From Anisus vortex (lineage: Eukaryota; Mollusca; Gastropoda; Planorbidae), in contig OX421500.1 of assembly GCA_949126835.1 (NCBI GenBank), positions 31,456,641-31,520,640 on the forward strand: DNA of 64,000 nt, given 5' to 3'. Positions 25,901 to 39,000 of the stretch are shown here, piece by piece (the stretch's first letter is position 1; every line of letters starts with the position of its first letter). The notes beneath the pieces are model-generated. The model saw only the letters and a list, made by a program, of their open reading frames with translations, was not told the DNA's origin and ran no database searches. A program made the position numbers and the translations under genes.

Positions 25901-26560
25901 TAAAAAAGTTGTAAAATTTTTTTTTAAAAGGTGTATTCATTTTTTTAATGCAAGGCTTTCGTTTATTATTTATTGCATATTTTAACATTGGATATAACCC
26001 ACATGGATACAAACTGCTGGATACAGGTGATGAATTTTACTGGTGAAAATTATATGAATGATAGTAAAGTCACATTGAAGCCATTTATTAAGGATGAGGA
26101 CATTTAGAATGTTTACAATGTTGTCCTTATAACTAAGCTTTGTGGAGGCACAAGGATTCCATCCTTTGTTGCATAGACTTTAACTACTCCGTTTTTTTTC
26201 TCATCGAAACACAGTGTCATTTATTAATTTTTTTGAGATAGTAGCGGAGGAGGGGCAGTTCGAATAAATAGCATTCGAGCGAGATTTCAAAATTGCTTAT
26301 ACCAACAAAATGGGTACACAAAATGGTGATAGTTATAATGCGATAAGAGTCACTAGTTGAAAAACGTATCTGCGAACAAATTTAATTTCAATGGATGAAT
26401 AGTCGGCGGGGCAGTGTTGATAAGATTTTCAGTTTCTTTTAGAGATCTTTCAGCTCTTGGGCAATAATGAGATCTCCCAGTTTTCAAGGCTACTGGTATA
26501 TCAAAATGAGAGGGTTTATGTGCTCCAACTTATGTCAATTTTGAGTCTCTCTCTCTCTGA
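19999..26560. other. 3' flanks of the convergent CREBZF-like and TALE genes
   Basis: AT-rich sequence with no supportable coding gene on either strand. It must hold the 3' UTR of the CREBZF-like gene from the left and, more distally, possibly a long 3' UTR of the TALE gene from the right. Several AATAAA (for example about 21993) and TTTATT hexamers occur, too many to choose a cleavage site. Two poly(A)-GGCT blocks at 23566 and 23603 are small tandem copies. Confidence 0.5.
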
Positions 26561-26599
26561 TCTTGATCTGACTAGGACTTGGATGAGTTAGTAGTCTAA

Positions 26600-26875
26600 A
26601 GGTTTATTTGCTAGTCAACCTTAAACCCACCAGTTTACTATCAAGTTGAATCTTCAAGAAAAGCTAAGTCTAACCTCTCTAGTTGTGGTGTTCTTACTAA
26701 ACCTAAGCTGTGTCTAATTATTGAAGTCTGTATTTACTTTACTTGAATAATAACTACTAATCCTAATCTGGGTATACTAAACTTAAAGTGTCTACTCAAC
26801 ATAAGCTGTGTCTAGTAAACCTAATTAGTATCTGAAGCTGTGTCTAGTAAACCTAATCTGTGTCTGCTGGGTGTG
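26600..26875. repeat. Degenerate tandem repeat
   Basis: AAGCTGTGTCTAGTAAACCT and variants (AATCTGTGTCT, AAGCTGTGTCTAATTATTG, AATCTGGGTATACTAAAC) recur with irregular spacing of about 30 bases. Lies just beyond the stop codon of the TALE gene, probably in its 3' UTR. Confidence 0.65.
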
Positions 26876-27012
26876 CAATTAATCAGGACATGACTTTATA
26901 TCAACACAAAGAACTATAACATATCAACAAGAGAGAGAGCTAGCAAAACAAAGTGAAGGATGACTCAATAGTCAGGTCTAAACAGATCCATACATCACGT
27001 CGGGCTGGGAGG

Positions 27013-30000
27013 TCAAGTCTTGCACTGGGCCCACTTGGGCAATATACGCCTCCTGGCATTAGTGAACCAGTAGTTGATCTGGTTGATTGACAGTCCTGTC
27101 TGTTTGATCAGCATGGCTTTCTCGTCATCATTGGGGTACGGGTTGTCTTTATGGTTGCGCAGCCATTCCATCATCATATTTACAGCCTGAAATAAACACA
27201 TATCAGCCATCAGTGAACAAGTTCATTCAATTATCAATTAAATAACTTTTCTAAGCATATAATTATAATTGTCTAAAGTTATTGATGATAGTATTTGTAT
27301 TCATTTATTAAGGTATTGATTTTTTTCTCTATATTTATACATTGTTTTACACTGATTTTATTTCCTATTTGCCAAAACAACAATACTATTTAATAAAGTA
27401 ATATTATCATTAGTTACAACTTAGCCAGGGAAAGCCCTGGACTTATCTGATGCTAAAGATATTTTAAAAAAGGAGTAGAATTGGCTGAAAACTTTATCTA
27501 GAAAGATTTCCAAACGAAGAACCAAAAAATGTTAGTAACATTGTAAATTGTAAGAGACTTAAGAAGTACAGGATGACTAAAACTAAAACTGAAAAACAGA
27601 TCTACTGCAGCTAGGACACCTTTCAAGAAGAAAAACTCAAATGAAAAATAAGTAATTATAAAAAAAGTAAACAACCTAATTGCCTTTATAAGGTCTATTT
27701 AAGTTTCAAAATTTATTTTGGAAACTCTTTTACTAGTAACTATTTAAAGACTAAAATAAAAAGTATTCAAAAATGTCATTATCAAAATGAAAAAACAAAA
27801 ACACACAAGAACATTTCTTGCACAAACAAGGGAACTAACCTCTTTCGGTAAACTTGGGTGCTTTTTGGACTCAGTTTTAGCCTGTGGACTGGCTACAGCT
27901 AGCGTTTCTGTCATAATCTCTGAACCATCTTTCATGGACCTGTAGCTGACGTGGGACATTCCTGGTTGTATATATCCACCCTGTGAAGATTAGATTTATT
28001 TTTTATTACACTGTAAAAATGTTGAATAGACACACACAAACCATATGCTAAGAAACAGTATGAAAACATTGTTTTTAATCTTTCTCAACTAAGCACTTTC
28101 TTTTACAGCTTTCTATCAGAAATATTTGTCCAATGTACAAATTGTTGGAGTAAAATTGTTCCAATACATCAAGGCAACAGAAAAACACTCCAATCTTTAT
28201 TATTGTTTTAATATTTAAAGACTCAAGGACCATTATTACCAAGAAAAAACAATATGCCATTCATTCCTAGACAAAACACAGACTCTGAAGCCACTCCTGT
28301 AATTAACAACCACATCATACATCAGACATATTGCTTAGAGATTATTTATTACCATTACAAAATTAAAATAGCTCACAATAAAATAATAACTAAAAGAACA
28401 ATGTTTCAAATAAAATAGCTCACAACAGTAAATCACTTTATAAGTGAAAAAACAAACTATCAAGAACTAAAACATGTTTTACATTTTTTGCTGAAATTGT
28501 AAAGTCATTGAACTGACCAACAACAACATCAACAACAACAAAACATTCAATGCCGTGGCAGTGTTTCTTACCTCTGTATAATTGACCATGTTGTGCCCCA
28601 TTGCCATAGAATTGACTCCATTGGGCACTGGTCTCACCTGCAATTAGAAAGTTGTGTGTGTATAAGTATAAGTGGACTGTTTGTGACTAAAGAAGTTGTT
28701 TCATGAAAAACAAAAATTAATAAAAGCTCAGATAAATAAAACAAAACAAAAAAAAATTGTTAACTTTAATAGGCAATGTTTAAAGAAAAAATTGTTCCAC
28801 TTAAAACATATTTTTTTTTAATGTTTTGTTTCAATTACTGTTGGGGATGACATATATGTTCAAATATTTTATCAAGCAGAACTAACTAAAGTAGAGACAC
28901 ACATTTGTTTACCCTTCACCACCCACTCCCTAAACAAAAAATTGGGGGAAAGGGAAAGATAGAAATTTTGACCTAGTTTTAACACTGAGCCCTTCAGCTT
29001 AATACAAATTCAAGTAAATTGATAACATAGAAACTTTTGGCAAACATTCTGTTTGCACCTATTGAATTCCTGATAACAATGTCAAGAATTGGTGCATTTT
29101 AGCACTTGTGTAGCAAAGCGGTTGTACATGCCTTGACTATATAGGCATTGAAACAAAGTAATTCTATTCAGAGGGGCAAGCGATCACAATGTACAAGGAG
29201 ATGGTATAATCAGCCCAATAACCAGAGAATCTCTTTTTTCAACAAGAAATGAGCTCAGGTGTGGTCATGGTCATGTTAAGCAAACATGGGACACAAAGGC
29301 CTAGCTGCAGCGTGTTCAGATCGTCCATCTTAAGTCATTGGGTTTAATACCAGGTTAATACCAAGGTCTGGATAGTGGCCCCTGAGTCTACCGAGCTCTG
29401 ATGTGCACCTGATAATCTGATATTAGTTTGGAAAATGTAAAGATGGCTGAGCATTGTGCTAGTCACACAATCTCATTGAAGGCTATGACCCCCACCCAGA
29501 AAACAGGTACTCCACTAGCCCATACAAACAAAAAATCTTCTGAAAGAGATACTTTTATGAAAAAATAACTATTAAATTGACATGAGTAAAAATGAACTTT
29601 CAAAAAATCCAAATGTCTTACCATGTTGCCGCCAACTGTATGATCAAACTTGTTACAAAATTCTTGCATTGATCTAAGAGAAGCAGAAGAGTTGGCTTTC
29701 ATTTTCTCTATTTCTTGCCTGTGTCTAATTTTATCTGCAATGTATAAAGTTGACTTAGCTGTGTGCAAGGAAACCCACAACAAGGGAGATGAACAATTTG
29801 TTTTCAATGCTTCCTAAAACTTTCTTATTGGTAGCAGTTCCACAACAACAAAACATCTACATAAAAGCCAATTCAATAAGGTGATCTTATGGCATGAAAT
29901 TATTTTCTTCACAATACCACTCTGCATACCCCGGGTTTCATATCTTTATAGGGTTTGCAATTGAACAAAGTCAGACTGAATTAATTGTATACTGCCATTA

Positions 30001-33000
30001 ACAAACATGAGCCCTTGTCCAAGGAATTTTTTTTTTTGGGGGACCTTATTATATTATATGATGAATAAGTATCCCAAATAAGATTTACACTTGAAATTTA
30101 TTCTGTCCTCATTTGAATCTGAACAAACAAGAACTCAGATCCAAGAAAAACTAAGCTCAAGAAATGAATAATTGTCATAAATTAATGTAGATAAAATGAA
30201 TGTAAATTTAAAATGATGTTTGAATTAGATTTGACATAAGGTTTCTAGTAAAACATTGAAAAAAAAGGTATATTTAAGCTTATACATATAATTACATTCA
30301 AGTCTTTTGATTACATAAATAACCCTAAGACTGAGTGATAGATGGATGCCAACAATTTATGAGAGAAAGTGCCACTACTAAAAAAAAGCCCTAATCAAGG
30401 AAGGTGGAAGAAAATAATGTGAATTAACAATTACAAGTCAGTGTGTTGCATTGTGACTATTTTCTACTGATCTATAAAAAGAATGAATAGCGACTTCTTA
30501 TTAAATTTGTATGCGCAAATTGAAGCTAGAATTCATTACACCATTCACATTATTCACTTATCCATATAAGCGAGTTTTAGGAATAAACCACCTATAATTA
30601 GAACAAATCTATATGATAAAAAGTCATTTGAAATGTATTTATAGGTCAGTGTTTAGGGAATATAATTTTATAGATAAGTGAAAGTCACTTGAAAGCCTTT
30701 TTATTTTGGCTTCAAAAATGCTACTTCTTGCCTAATCCATTCTTTTTATAGATCAGTGCTATTTTCCCACTTAAAGGAAAAATTGAATTCATTTAAATTT
30801 CATTACATTATGTGTAATGTAAATAGTCACTTAATTGTACCATCAAAGTTTATAAAAACAGAATAGAAAACAATAGTCTATCACTTAAAGTATTTATCAA
30901 ACATAAATTTTCTTAGATATGTTTACTACTTACCAACTAAGTTGCTGTGAGCTAGTCTCAAGCTATCCATAATGACACTCTCAACCGCCTGATTGCTCTG
31001 ATAATGCCCTGTGGGTGGGTTCCTGTGTAAGAAATTCTGTAAAAGTTTGGGGAAGTCATTGGGAAGGTGACTGAGCAGCTGCTGGTAGTGAAACCGTGGG
31101 TTGTCGAAATTCATTTCAGCTATGACCAGATCCCGTAGCAAGGGGAAGAGCGGGTGCGACCTGTAGGCCGAGTTGCCTTCGTCCATGATGAGATGTTGGA
31201 TGAACTTTTGCTGCGAGGACAGCATCTGGGGCCTGTTCACTTGCTGCATCTTGCAAGCAGAGCATGCCGCCCCGCCACATGGTCCTGCATGGTTTGAAGA
31301 CTGGGGCACGTTTTGATTCATTTTGCAGGTCTGGCAGTTCGGCCCCGCGCATGGGTGGGGAGGATTGCCCGACTGGGCCATTTTACACGTGGTGCAGTTT
31401 ATGCCCATGCATGGTCCATACTCGGGGTGGATGCCCATGTGTGCATGTGGTGGTGGCCCCATGCCAGAGTTCATGTGCACGGCAGTGTTCATCATGTTCA
31501 TTTCCTGCATGTGGGGCCCCGGGGCCGCGCAGCCGGGTGTAGGGCTGGGCTGCATGTGAGGTAAGCCCTGAGGGTGCGGGGCCTGAAGCCCAGCTTTCAT
31601 GGGCCCTGGTTGTTGATGCATGCCGCTGATCTGTATTTGTAGTTCTTCATTTCCGTGCATTCCTTGAGTTCCCGGAGGTCCGGTTCCCCAGACTCGGTGG
31701 ACAGATGTTTGTACAGATGGTTGATGATTCTGACCAGGCTGTGGTGGATACATATCTGGGTGACCTGCTTGTGCATAGGAGTTATCGTAAGGTGGAGGGC
31801 CCATCTGATGACCATAAGGGCCTCCCATTCTGGTGTTAGGAACAGTTCTATTACTTATAGGCGTGGACATGGCTAGAGGCATCTGATAGTTGGCTGGGCT
31901 GCTATTGTTTGCCATCTGCATGTTACTTAGATGATGTGGCCCACCATACTCTGGCCCCATGCCTTGTCCACTGTGAGAGCAGCTGGAGTAATGAGCCGGG
32001 TGATGGTGTGCCGGCTGCTGTTGCATAGGTTGAATCTGCTGGTGTGACGGGGGAGGCATGGGGTCACCAGTGGACGGCCCGTGCTGGGAATGAGCTGCTG
32101 GCTGCTGCTGCTGTGGCATTGGTGTGAACTGGTGGTCCATCCCATACCTGGGCTGACCAGCCCTCATTACACCATACTCACCTGCCTGCTGGGGCATCAT
32201 CGAAGACTGGGCGGCACCCGATGGAGGTGGGTATTCTTGCATAGAGTCTATTCTCATCATGTTTTGGTTTCCGTCCACATAGAAAGAATTAGTGCTGCCA
32301 TTGATTGGGGATGACTTGGATATGTACTCCTGCATGGCTTCAGGATTCCCAGACTCGCCGGGTCCATTCATGGCACAGCTTGACCTATTGTTGAAATCGT
32401 AGCCACCGGGGCCAGGTGGGCCCATCATGGGGTTAGGCACAGTATAGGGGGCCACGCCTGACTTCATGTTGTGGTTAATCCTAGGAAGAATCTTCATGGA
32501 CTGCATACCTTTTGACTGGCCATTGCTGTCTCCTTCAAAAGCACAATCTGTCTGGCCATTTGGTCCAAATGGCTTAATGTCCATATTAACAGAGTTGTTC
32601 TGGTTGTACGTAGGCGGACTGCCCTCTGGTAAATCAGCAAAGTGGACAGACTTTTGGCCAATTGGACGATTATTTGTCATTCCTAAAAGTAAAAAGAAAT
32701 TCGATCAACTCTAATTAAATTGAATTCTAAAGAATGAGGAATGTATTTTGTTTATTAGAAATGTGTCTTGCTTGAATATAATAATGATGAAGGCCATAAT
32801 TTTCCTTGTAAAAAGTTTGGAGATTTAGTTCATAAAAATAATAGCCAGAACTTTTTTTTAAAGTCTAATTAATGTTTGCTAGGTCTTTAATGACATTATT
32901 CATGAGAATCCAATATGATTAGTAAATAAAAAAAACTTTTTTTCAAAACCAACAAAATTGTGTACTACTTAAGGTAAAAGAGAAGTTTCCAACAAAACAG

Positions 33001-36000
33001 ATTTGGCTTTCTTTACCACATATCCTTTTTTAAACAGACAATTGGGTTTCCAATTCTTGTTTCACATGGCCTAATTACATTCACCTAATGTTGGCCCACC
33101 CGTGTGAACTTAATTGTAGCTGTTGGGTATAAGCAAGGTATTTAGCTTAAAGATAATCTCAGTTATCTTAAAGATCATCTCAGTTATCTTAAAGATCATC
33201 TCAGTTAGCGTAAAGATCATCTCAGTTAGCTTACATATCATCTCAGTTATCTTAAAGATCCTCTCACCTGAAGATTGTTGCTGTGGCGGCTGCTGCTGCT
33301 GCTGCATGGTGGAACTCTTCTGGTAGTTCTGAGACTGGTCAGCAGGCATCATTGTTGAAATGGAAGAGTAGGACGAGATGGAGGATGTGGTGAATGCCGG
33401 GGACGGCGCCGAGCCGTTGCTGCAGTTCCCCGCAGACTCGTTGGAGAAGTACCCTTGATCCAGGGGGGAGTCCACTGGGGTCCTGATGGGGGGATTGTGT
33501 GGGCCTGGGGGCCCTGTCATGTGAGGCAAGTGCCCGTGGCCCATATTCGGGTGGGGGTGGTGGGCGGGAAAGTGGCCGGTTGTGTACATTCCTTTGTTGA
33601 AGTAACTAGGGTTAGGTGGACCTTGTTTCTGTAATGGGTTGAGCCATCTATTTGGATTTGTAAAAATGTGAAAGGTTAAAGGTATGAATCAAAACAATAT
33701 TATTAATAAAAATTATATTACAAAATTGTTAACATTGTAATGTATTTAATGAGTTAACTACTAATATTTGAGTGAACAACATGACAAAAATGTATTTGCT
33801 TCTACCTTTGTTGTTGTTGTTGTTGCATCTGTGTCTGATGTTGCATTCCAGGCTGGTGCTGCATCCCAGGCTGGTGTTGCATAGCTTTGACATTCACGTT
33901 GGGGGGCGGCTGCTGCTTCCCTACCACCCTCTGGAAGACGCTGCCGTCCCTCGCCCCCATGGCTGCGGGGTTGACCTGACCCTGGACATAGGCCGGGGAG
34001 CCAGGCTTGATGAAGTCGCACGGGCCGGAGGAAGTGGGCATGATGGGCTTGGGGGATATGCATGGCACTTTCTTGGTCATGTTGTCCTCTTGGTCACTGG
34101 AATCGCTCGGCTGACCAGAGGGCGGAGGATTCATGGAGAATTCGTGCGGCCTGGAGAAAGCAGCATGGCCATTGGATGAAGCATTCGACCCTTGGCTGCT
34201 GCTCGAGTGGGTGGACTGGACAGGAGATGAAGCTGGTGCCCCTTGAGGGAAGGAGTGACTTCTTTTTGTCAGCGGCCCCGACTGAGGCATCTTAAACATG
34301 TTTGGATTATTGTTCATATGACCGTAACCTTGCTGGTTGAATCCTGGTGGCGTCTGTGACCGGCCTTTGTTTGGACTAGTGTCTGTGGACACGGATAAAT
34401 GGATCCGCTTGTTGGAAGGGCTGTTGTTTTCCGAAGACTGGATAGTTGTGGTCCCTGAGGACTGACCCGAGTGGAGCAGTGGGCTGGGGAACTGGTTCAA
34501 CCAATCAGAGTCATTGAAATTCGGCTTGAAGAGGAAGTTCGGGGTAGTGGTTGTTGGGGGGTTCATCAGGGTCAAAGTCTTGTTGCTGTCATTGTTGTTG
34601 TTGTTATTACTGCCGTGGCTGCCGCTGCCACTACCGCTGTTAGAGCCTCCGCTGGCACTTCCGGTGGGTGTCGAGATTGTGGAGCCCGCAGCGCTGCAAC
34701 AATAAAACATACAATCTGTCAGCACAATTAAATAAAGATATACAACTTTAACACAGCAAAAGCCAAAGGGACTTAAGACATGTAATCAGCATTTAGCATT
34801 TAGTCCAAGTCAAACTTTCAAATGCTGAGCATGTCTGTAATTCAACCCAGGGAATGTATTGTAAATAAAAACTAACTTCTAGCATAATGAACAGTTTGTA
34901 AGATCAGCACCATGAATTCTGAAGAAGTAAATTATTTCCTCAAATCCATGATCCATGCAAAGGTTTAATGATGTTCAATACCAACCTTGAACTGAGTAGA
35001 TTTACTGACAATCTATGCAAAGAGAATTTAACTTTGAGACTTTTGTAGACAATCTGTCATGTCATGAGCACCAGGACTAGAGCTCTTAGTATACTGATTA
35101 ATCGGTGCTTATAAGCCAAAGATATTAACTCTGAGGTTGCACTGATGTCCGCCAAGAGATCAATGCTAACTGGATTCCTCTATTTATCACTTCTAGAACT
35201 GTCAAGCCAGCTGACCTTAAAATAAGCAGAACGGCTGACTTAAACAAACACACAAAAAAACACTCACCTGTTGTACGCTCCGGAGCTGATGGCCTCCTGA
35301 GTCATGTAGATGTGAGGGTTACTGTCCTGCTCCATCAGGTACTCTACAAAGTCCAGCTCCATTCCCTCCTTCATGCCAATGTCCTCGCAGATCTCATCCA
35401 GCAGCTCGTTGGGCAGCCTCTGGTCGTCCATGGGAGCGGGGGCAGTGCCGGGCGAGGACGGAGACGGCGGGGAGTTGAGCCGGTCCCCGTCCAGGGCAGA
35501 TGTGGAGGTGGCCACGCTGCAGGCGCTGGGGCTTGAGGTCGAGTCCCTGTACTCCATCAGCTGCAATGAAGATTTCATTCAAATTTTAACTCTCTACAAA
35601 GTGTCAACACTAATATTATATGATTACATTAATACTAACGGCTTTCACTAATGATTTATAGAAGGAGTGTGTGTCTCTAATATATAAGATAAGATGATTC
35701 TATCAGTGCTGTGGTGTCGGTAGATAAATGTTCCAACTCAGACTCCTCAGTTTTGTGTACTTCCAACTCCTCTGTTTTAATATGCAAATGTATTTTGTAC
35801 GTTCGTTGAAGGAAAGAAAGGCAACACAGGACTACTGGCTGGGAAGCCAAAAGTCTGCTGTATTGAACAGTTTAAGTCATTAATTATAACTTTTTGTAAA
35901 TTGGGACATTTAAACTTGCTTTTTTTGTAAATTCTAATCTAAATTTATTAGGAGTAGGGGCATTGTTTGCAGACTCCGACTCCAGGTACCCAAAATTTCC

Positions 36001-39000
36001 TCAGACTCTGACTACACAGCACTGGATTCTCTACCAACAAAAACATACACTATCTATTCAAGGCATTTAAATCTAAACAACAGAAAATCTATTGGTGAAA
36101 TTATTAAGTTAAGAAATAGTGATGATTGGTTTATACTAGAAGTTGAGAGTTGTGGGACTTGGTGTGTCAACTGACTCTGTTATCTTTAGGTAAACATTGC
36201 AAGCCATTTAGAAGAAAACTGTTAAGTCAGTGTATAAAATGACAAGGAAAGGTCCAACACAATAAATGGATGTTGGTTTTAAAAAAAAGTAACAATGAAA
36301 TTGAAATTCTTTCTTTTCTTTTATTTTATTTTTTATCTACCACATTTAGGTACATGCTAAAATTAAAATGGGTTTTAGTCTTATAACCTGTCACATTGTT
36401 TATTTACATGTTAATGCATTTTTATTATTCAAAAAGTAGAAAAAAAGAAAAGTAACTGTTGGACACTAGGCAATCAAACACATGAAGCAATAGCCTACTC
36501 TAGACTGTCACATGACAGGTGCTAGCTGACCAGAATGTCAACATGACAGCAGGTGCTAGCTGGCCAAGCCCTGTAAGATTTTGGGGCCTAGGATGTAATA
36601 ATCTTCTATCTAGCAGATACCTCTGTAAACATACAAGTCAAAAATTCATATGAAAGGACAATATTGCTATGTACAGCTAGCTGATCTTGATTTGATAAAT
36701 GGACAGCAAAGGTGTGTAACTGTCATCTTTCTATATCTAATAACCATTTCAAGCCCTACAAATGACTTCCTACAAGACCTGCAATCAGAATTCTTTCAAG
36801 ATCTGCAATCATAATTATTTCAAGACCTGCAACTGTCTTCGTCCATTGTATAATGACCCATTCAATACCTGCAACTGACTTCATTCAATGTATAATTCCA
36901 AATAATTTAAAACATGCAACTGTCTTCATTCCATGAATAATTCCCAATTCAACATCTGCATTCAATGTATAATTCCCAAATTAAGACACGCAACTGTAAA
37001 TTTATAATTCCCTATTCAAGACCTGCATCGTTCTTTTTTCAAGGCCTGTAAATGCCTTCTTTCTTTAATGTGTAAGTATCATTGGAAATTACAGCACTAT
37101 TTTCCAATTCTATGTATAATGTAATTAGGCTACCATTTGAAGAACTTTAACGTCTTGCTAAGTATAATATGATCATTTTAAAAGCTATGCTATCTTTCAT
37201 TTATTTTAATGTCAATGTACAACTGCTAACTACTTTTCAGGGATTTAGATTTCTAAGACCTTGCAAGTTTCCAGCACCAACACCCTTCCACCCCATTTCT
37301 CAAACACGTTTCTCAAACATTCACGCACATAAACACACACATAGACACACACACACACCTGCAAACACCCCGCTTATCTGACCCCGGGGCCTGATGGCGG
37401 TCCACTGGTTGGTGTTTATGACCAGGACTCTAGTGGCCGCCTCAATAAAAAGTGAAAAGGGTCCAGATAAGCCTCCCGGTGGAGTAGTGGTGCGGCTTAA
37501 AGATAATCTTCAAAACCGTGGGAGCAGGGTCCGCCTTGGGAGGGTGTGGGAGAGAGGGGGTGGGGTATTGGTTCAAGGCTAGTGCCGTGAGGGCAGGGGT
37601 TTGGAAGGGGGGACGGGGGCGGTAAATGACGGTCACATTATTGGCCCAGGTCTCGTTTATCGATTTATCTTAAAGCTCACGCCTATCGGACAATAGCGAG
37701 ATTTACAATAATTGGGTTTATCTTACGGTTGTTTCAAACAACGGGTTTTGTAGGAGTTTTTTTTTACTGGTGGTCAGATGAGTAGATAGATTAAGTCAAA
37801 TCAACAGATTAAAGATAATCGTAGCGATTGAAGTTAGTGTCCTTTTAGTTGGATTTTTCCCCCCTCGCCTCACGTTCTAAACTAGCGAATACTCACAACT
37901 GACCAGAATAACACCAATGGTTAAATCACTAAACCTAGAAACACAGAAGGGCAAAGAGTAAAGTAGTAAATAATATATAAGGCATTAAATTTAACTTTTG
38001 AAATACAACACTGTAACAATCTGTCACAATGCTCAGATAGACATACGGACAAGAAACACTTTCCTTATGCGAGAACAAAATGCATATAAGTAGATCTACT
38101 CTTTCTTCCCGAATAACATCCGAGGCATGGAATGGGTTATCTGAACAAACCAGGAAAACATCATTTGAAACAACAAAATGCAAGAATAGACTCCGACCAC
38201 CGACGAACATAGGACGCAAAACTCTTCTTTAAAGAAGGAGTGTCTTTAACATACAAGATATAGAACGTTGTAAAGTTGGCAAGGTGGTTGGTCAATGTTA
38301 TATTTCAATACTACGGCCTTTAGAGTTCCCTCGTAGAAGGGCCACCAATAAAGATATCTTAACTTACTTTTCTAAATCAAACATTATACTTTCTGTGTTC
38401 GATTGAGCTCTATTCCAGAGGTCGGCAACATACGGCACGCGTGTCAGACTTGGCATGCCGAGGGATTTTCATGACATCACTGGTATAGCCCACTATTTTT
38501 TTTTTCCTAAACTGCTTCATTTTTGTTTCAAAGATCTAATTTTCAGCCTTTTTTTGCTGAGGCTTCTTTAACGCTTTTGTGAGTTGCTTATTTAGCTGGG
38601 TTTTTTATTAATAGATTTTTTTTGGGGGTGGAATGGTTGGGAGGTTATAAAGCGATTGTGTATGTAAGTCGTGGATTTGCACACCTTTCCCCTCCCCCAT
38701 CCCCAAAGAATGTGTATATAAGTGAACAACATCGTATATTCGAGTGTATTCTGCAGAATCAGAGGGGAAAAAATAGAAAAACATTTTTGTTTACAATAAA
38801 AATTATCAATTAAACGTTTAACAAGAAAACAATAGCGGATTTAAAGCAATATTGAATACATAAAGGATGCTTAGTACAAATGACGTAATCTAACCCACCA
38901 TTTTCGATGACGTAAAAATGAACTAATTGTGTCGTCTGCTAAATTTCCTACGCTAAAGAAATGGCGGGATAAGTGAAGAGCTAGGTGGGGGGGGGGGAGG

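Noticed and set aside
31116..31876. Several frames opposite or shifted to TALE exon 5
   Set aside because: Shadows of a long GC-rich coding exon. The splice-consistent frame is the one annotated.
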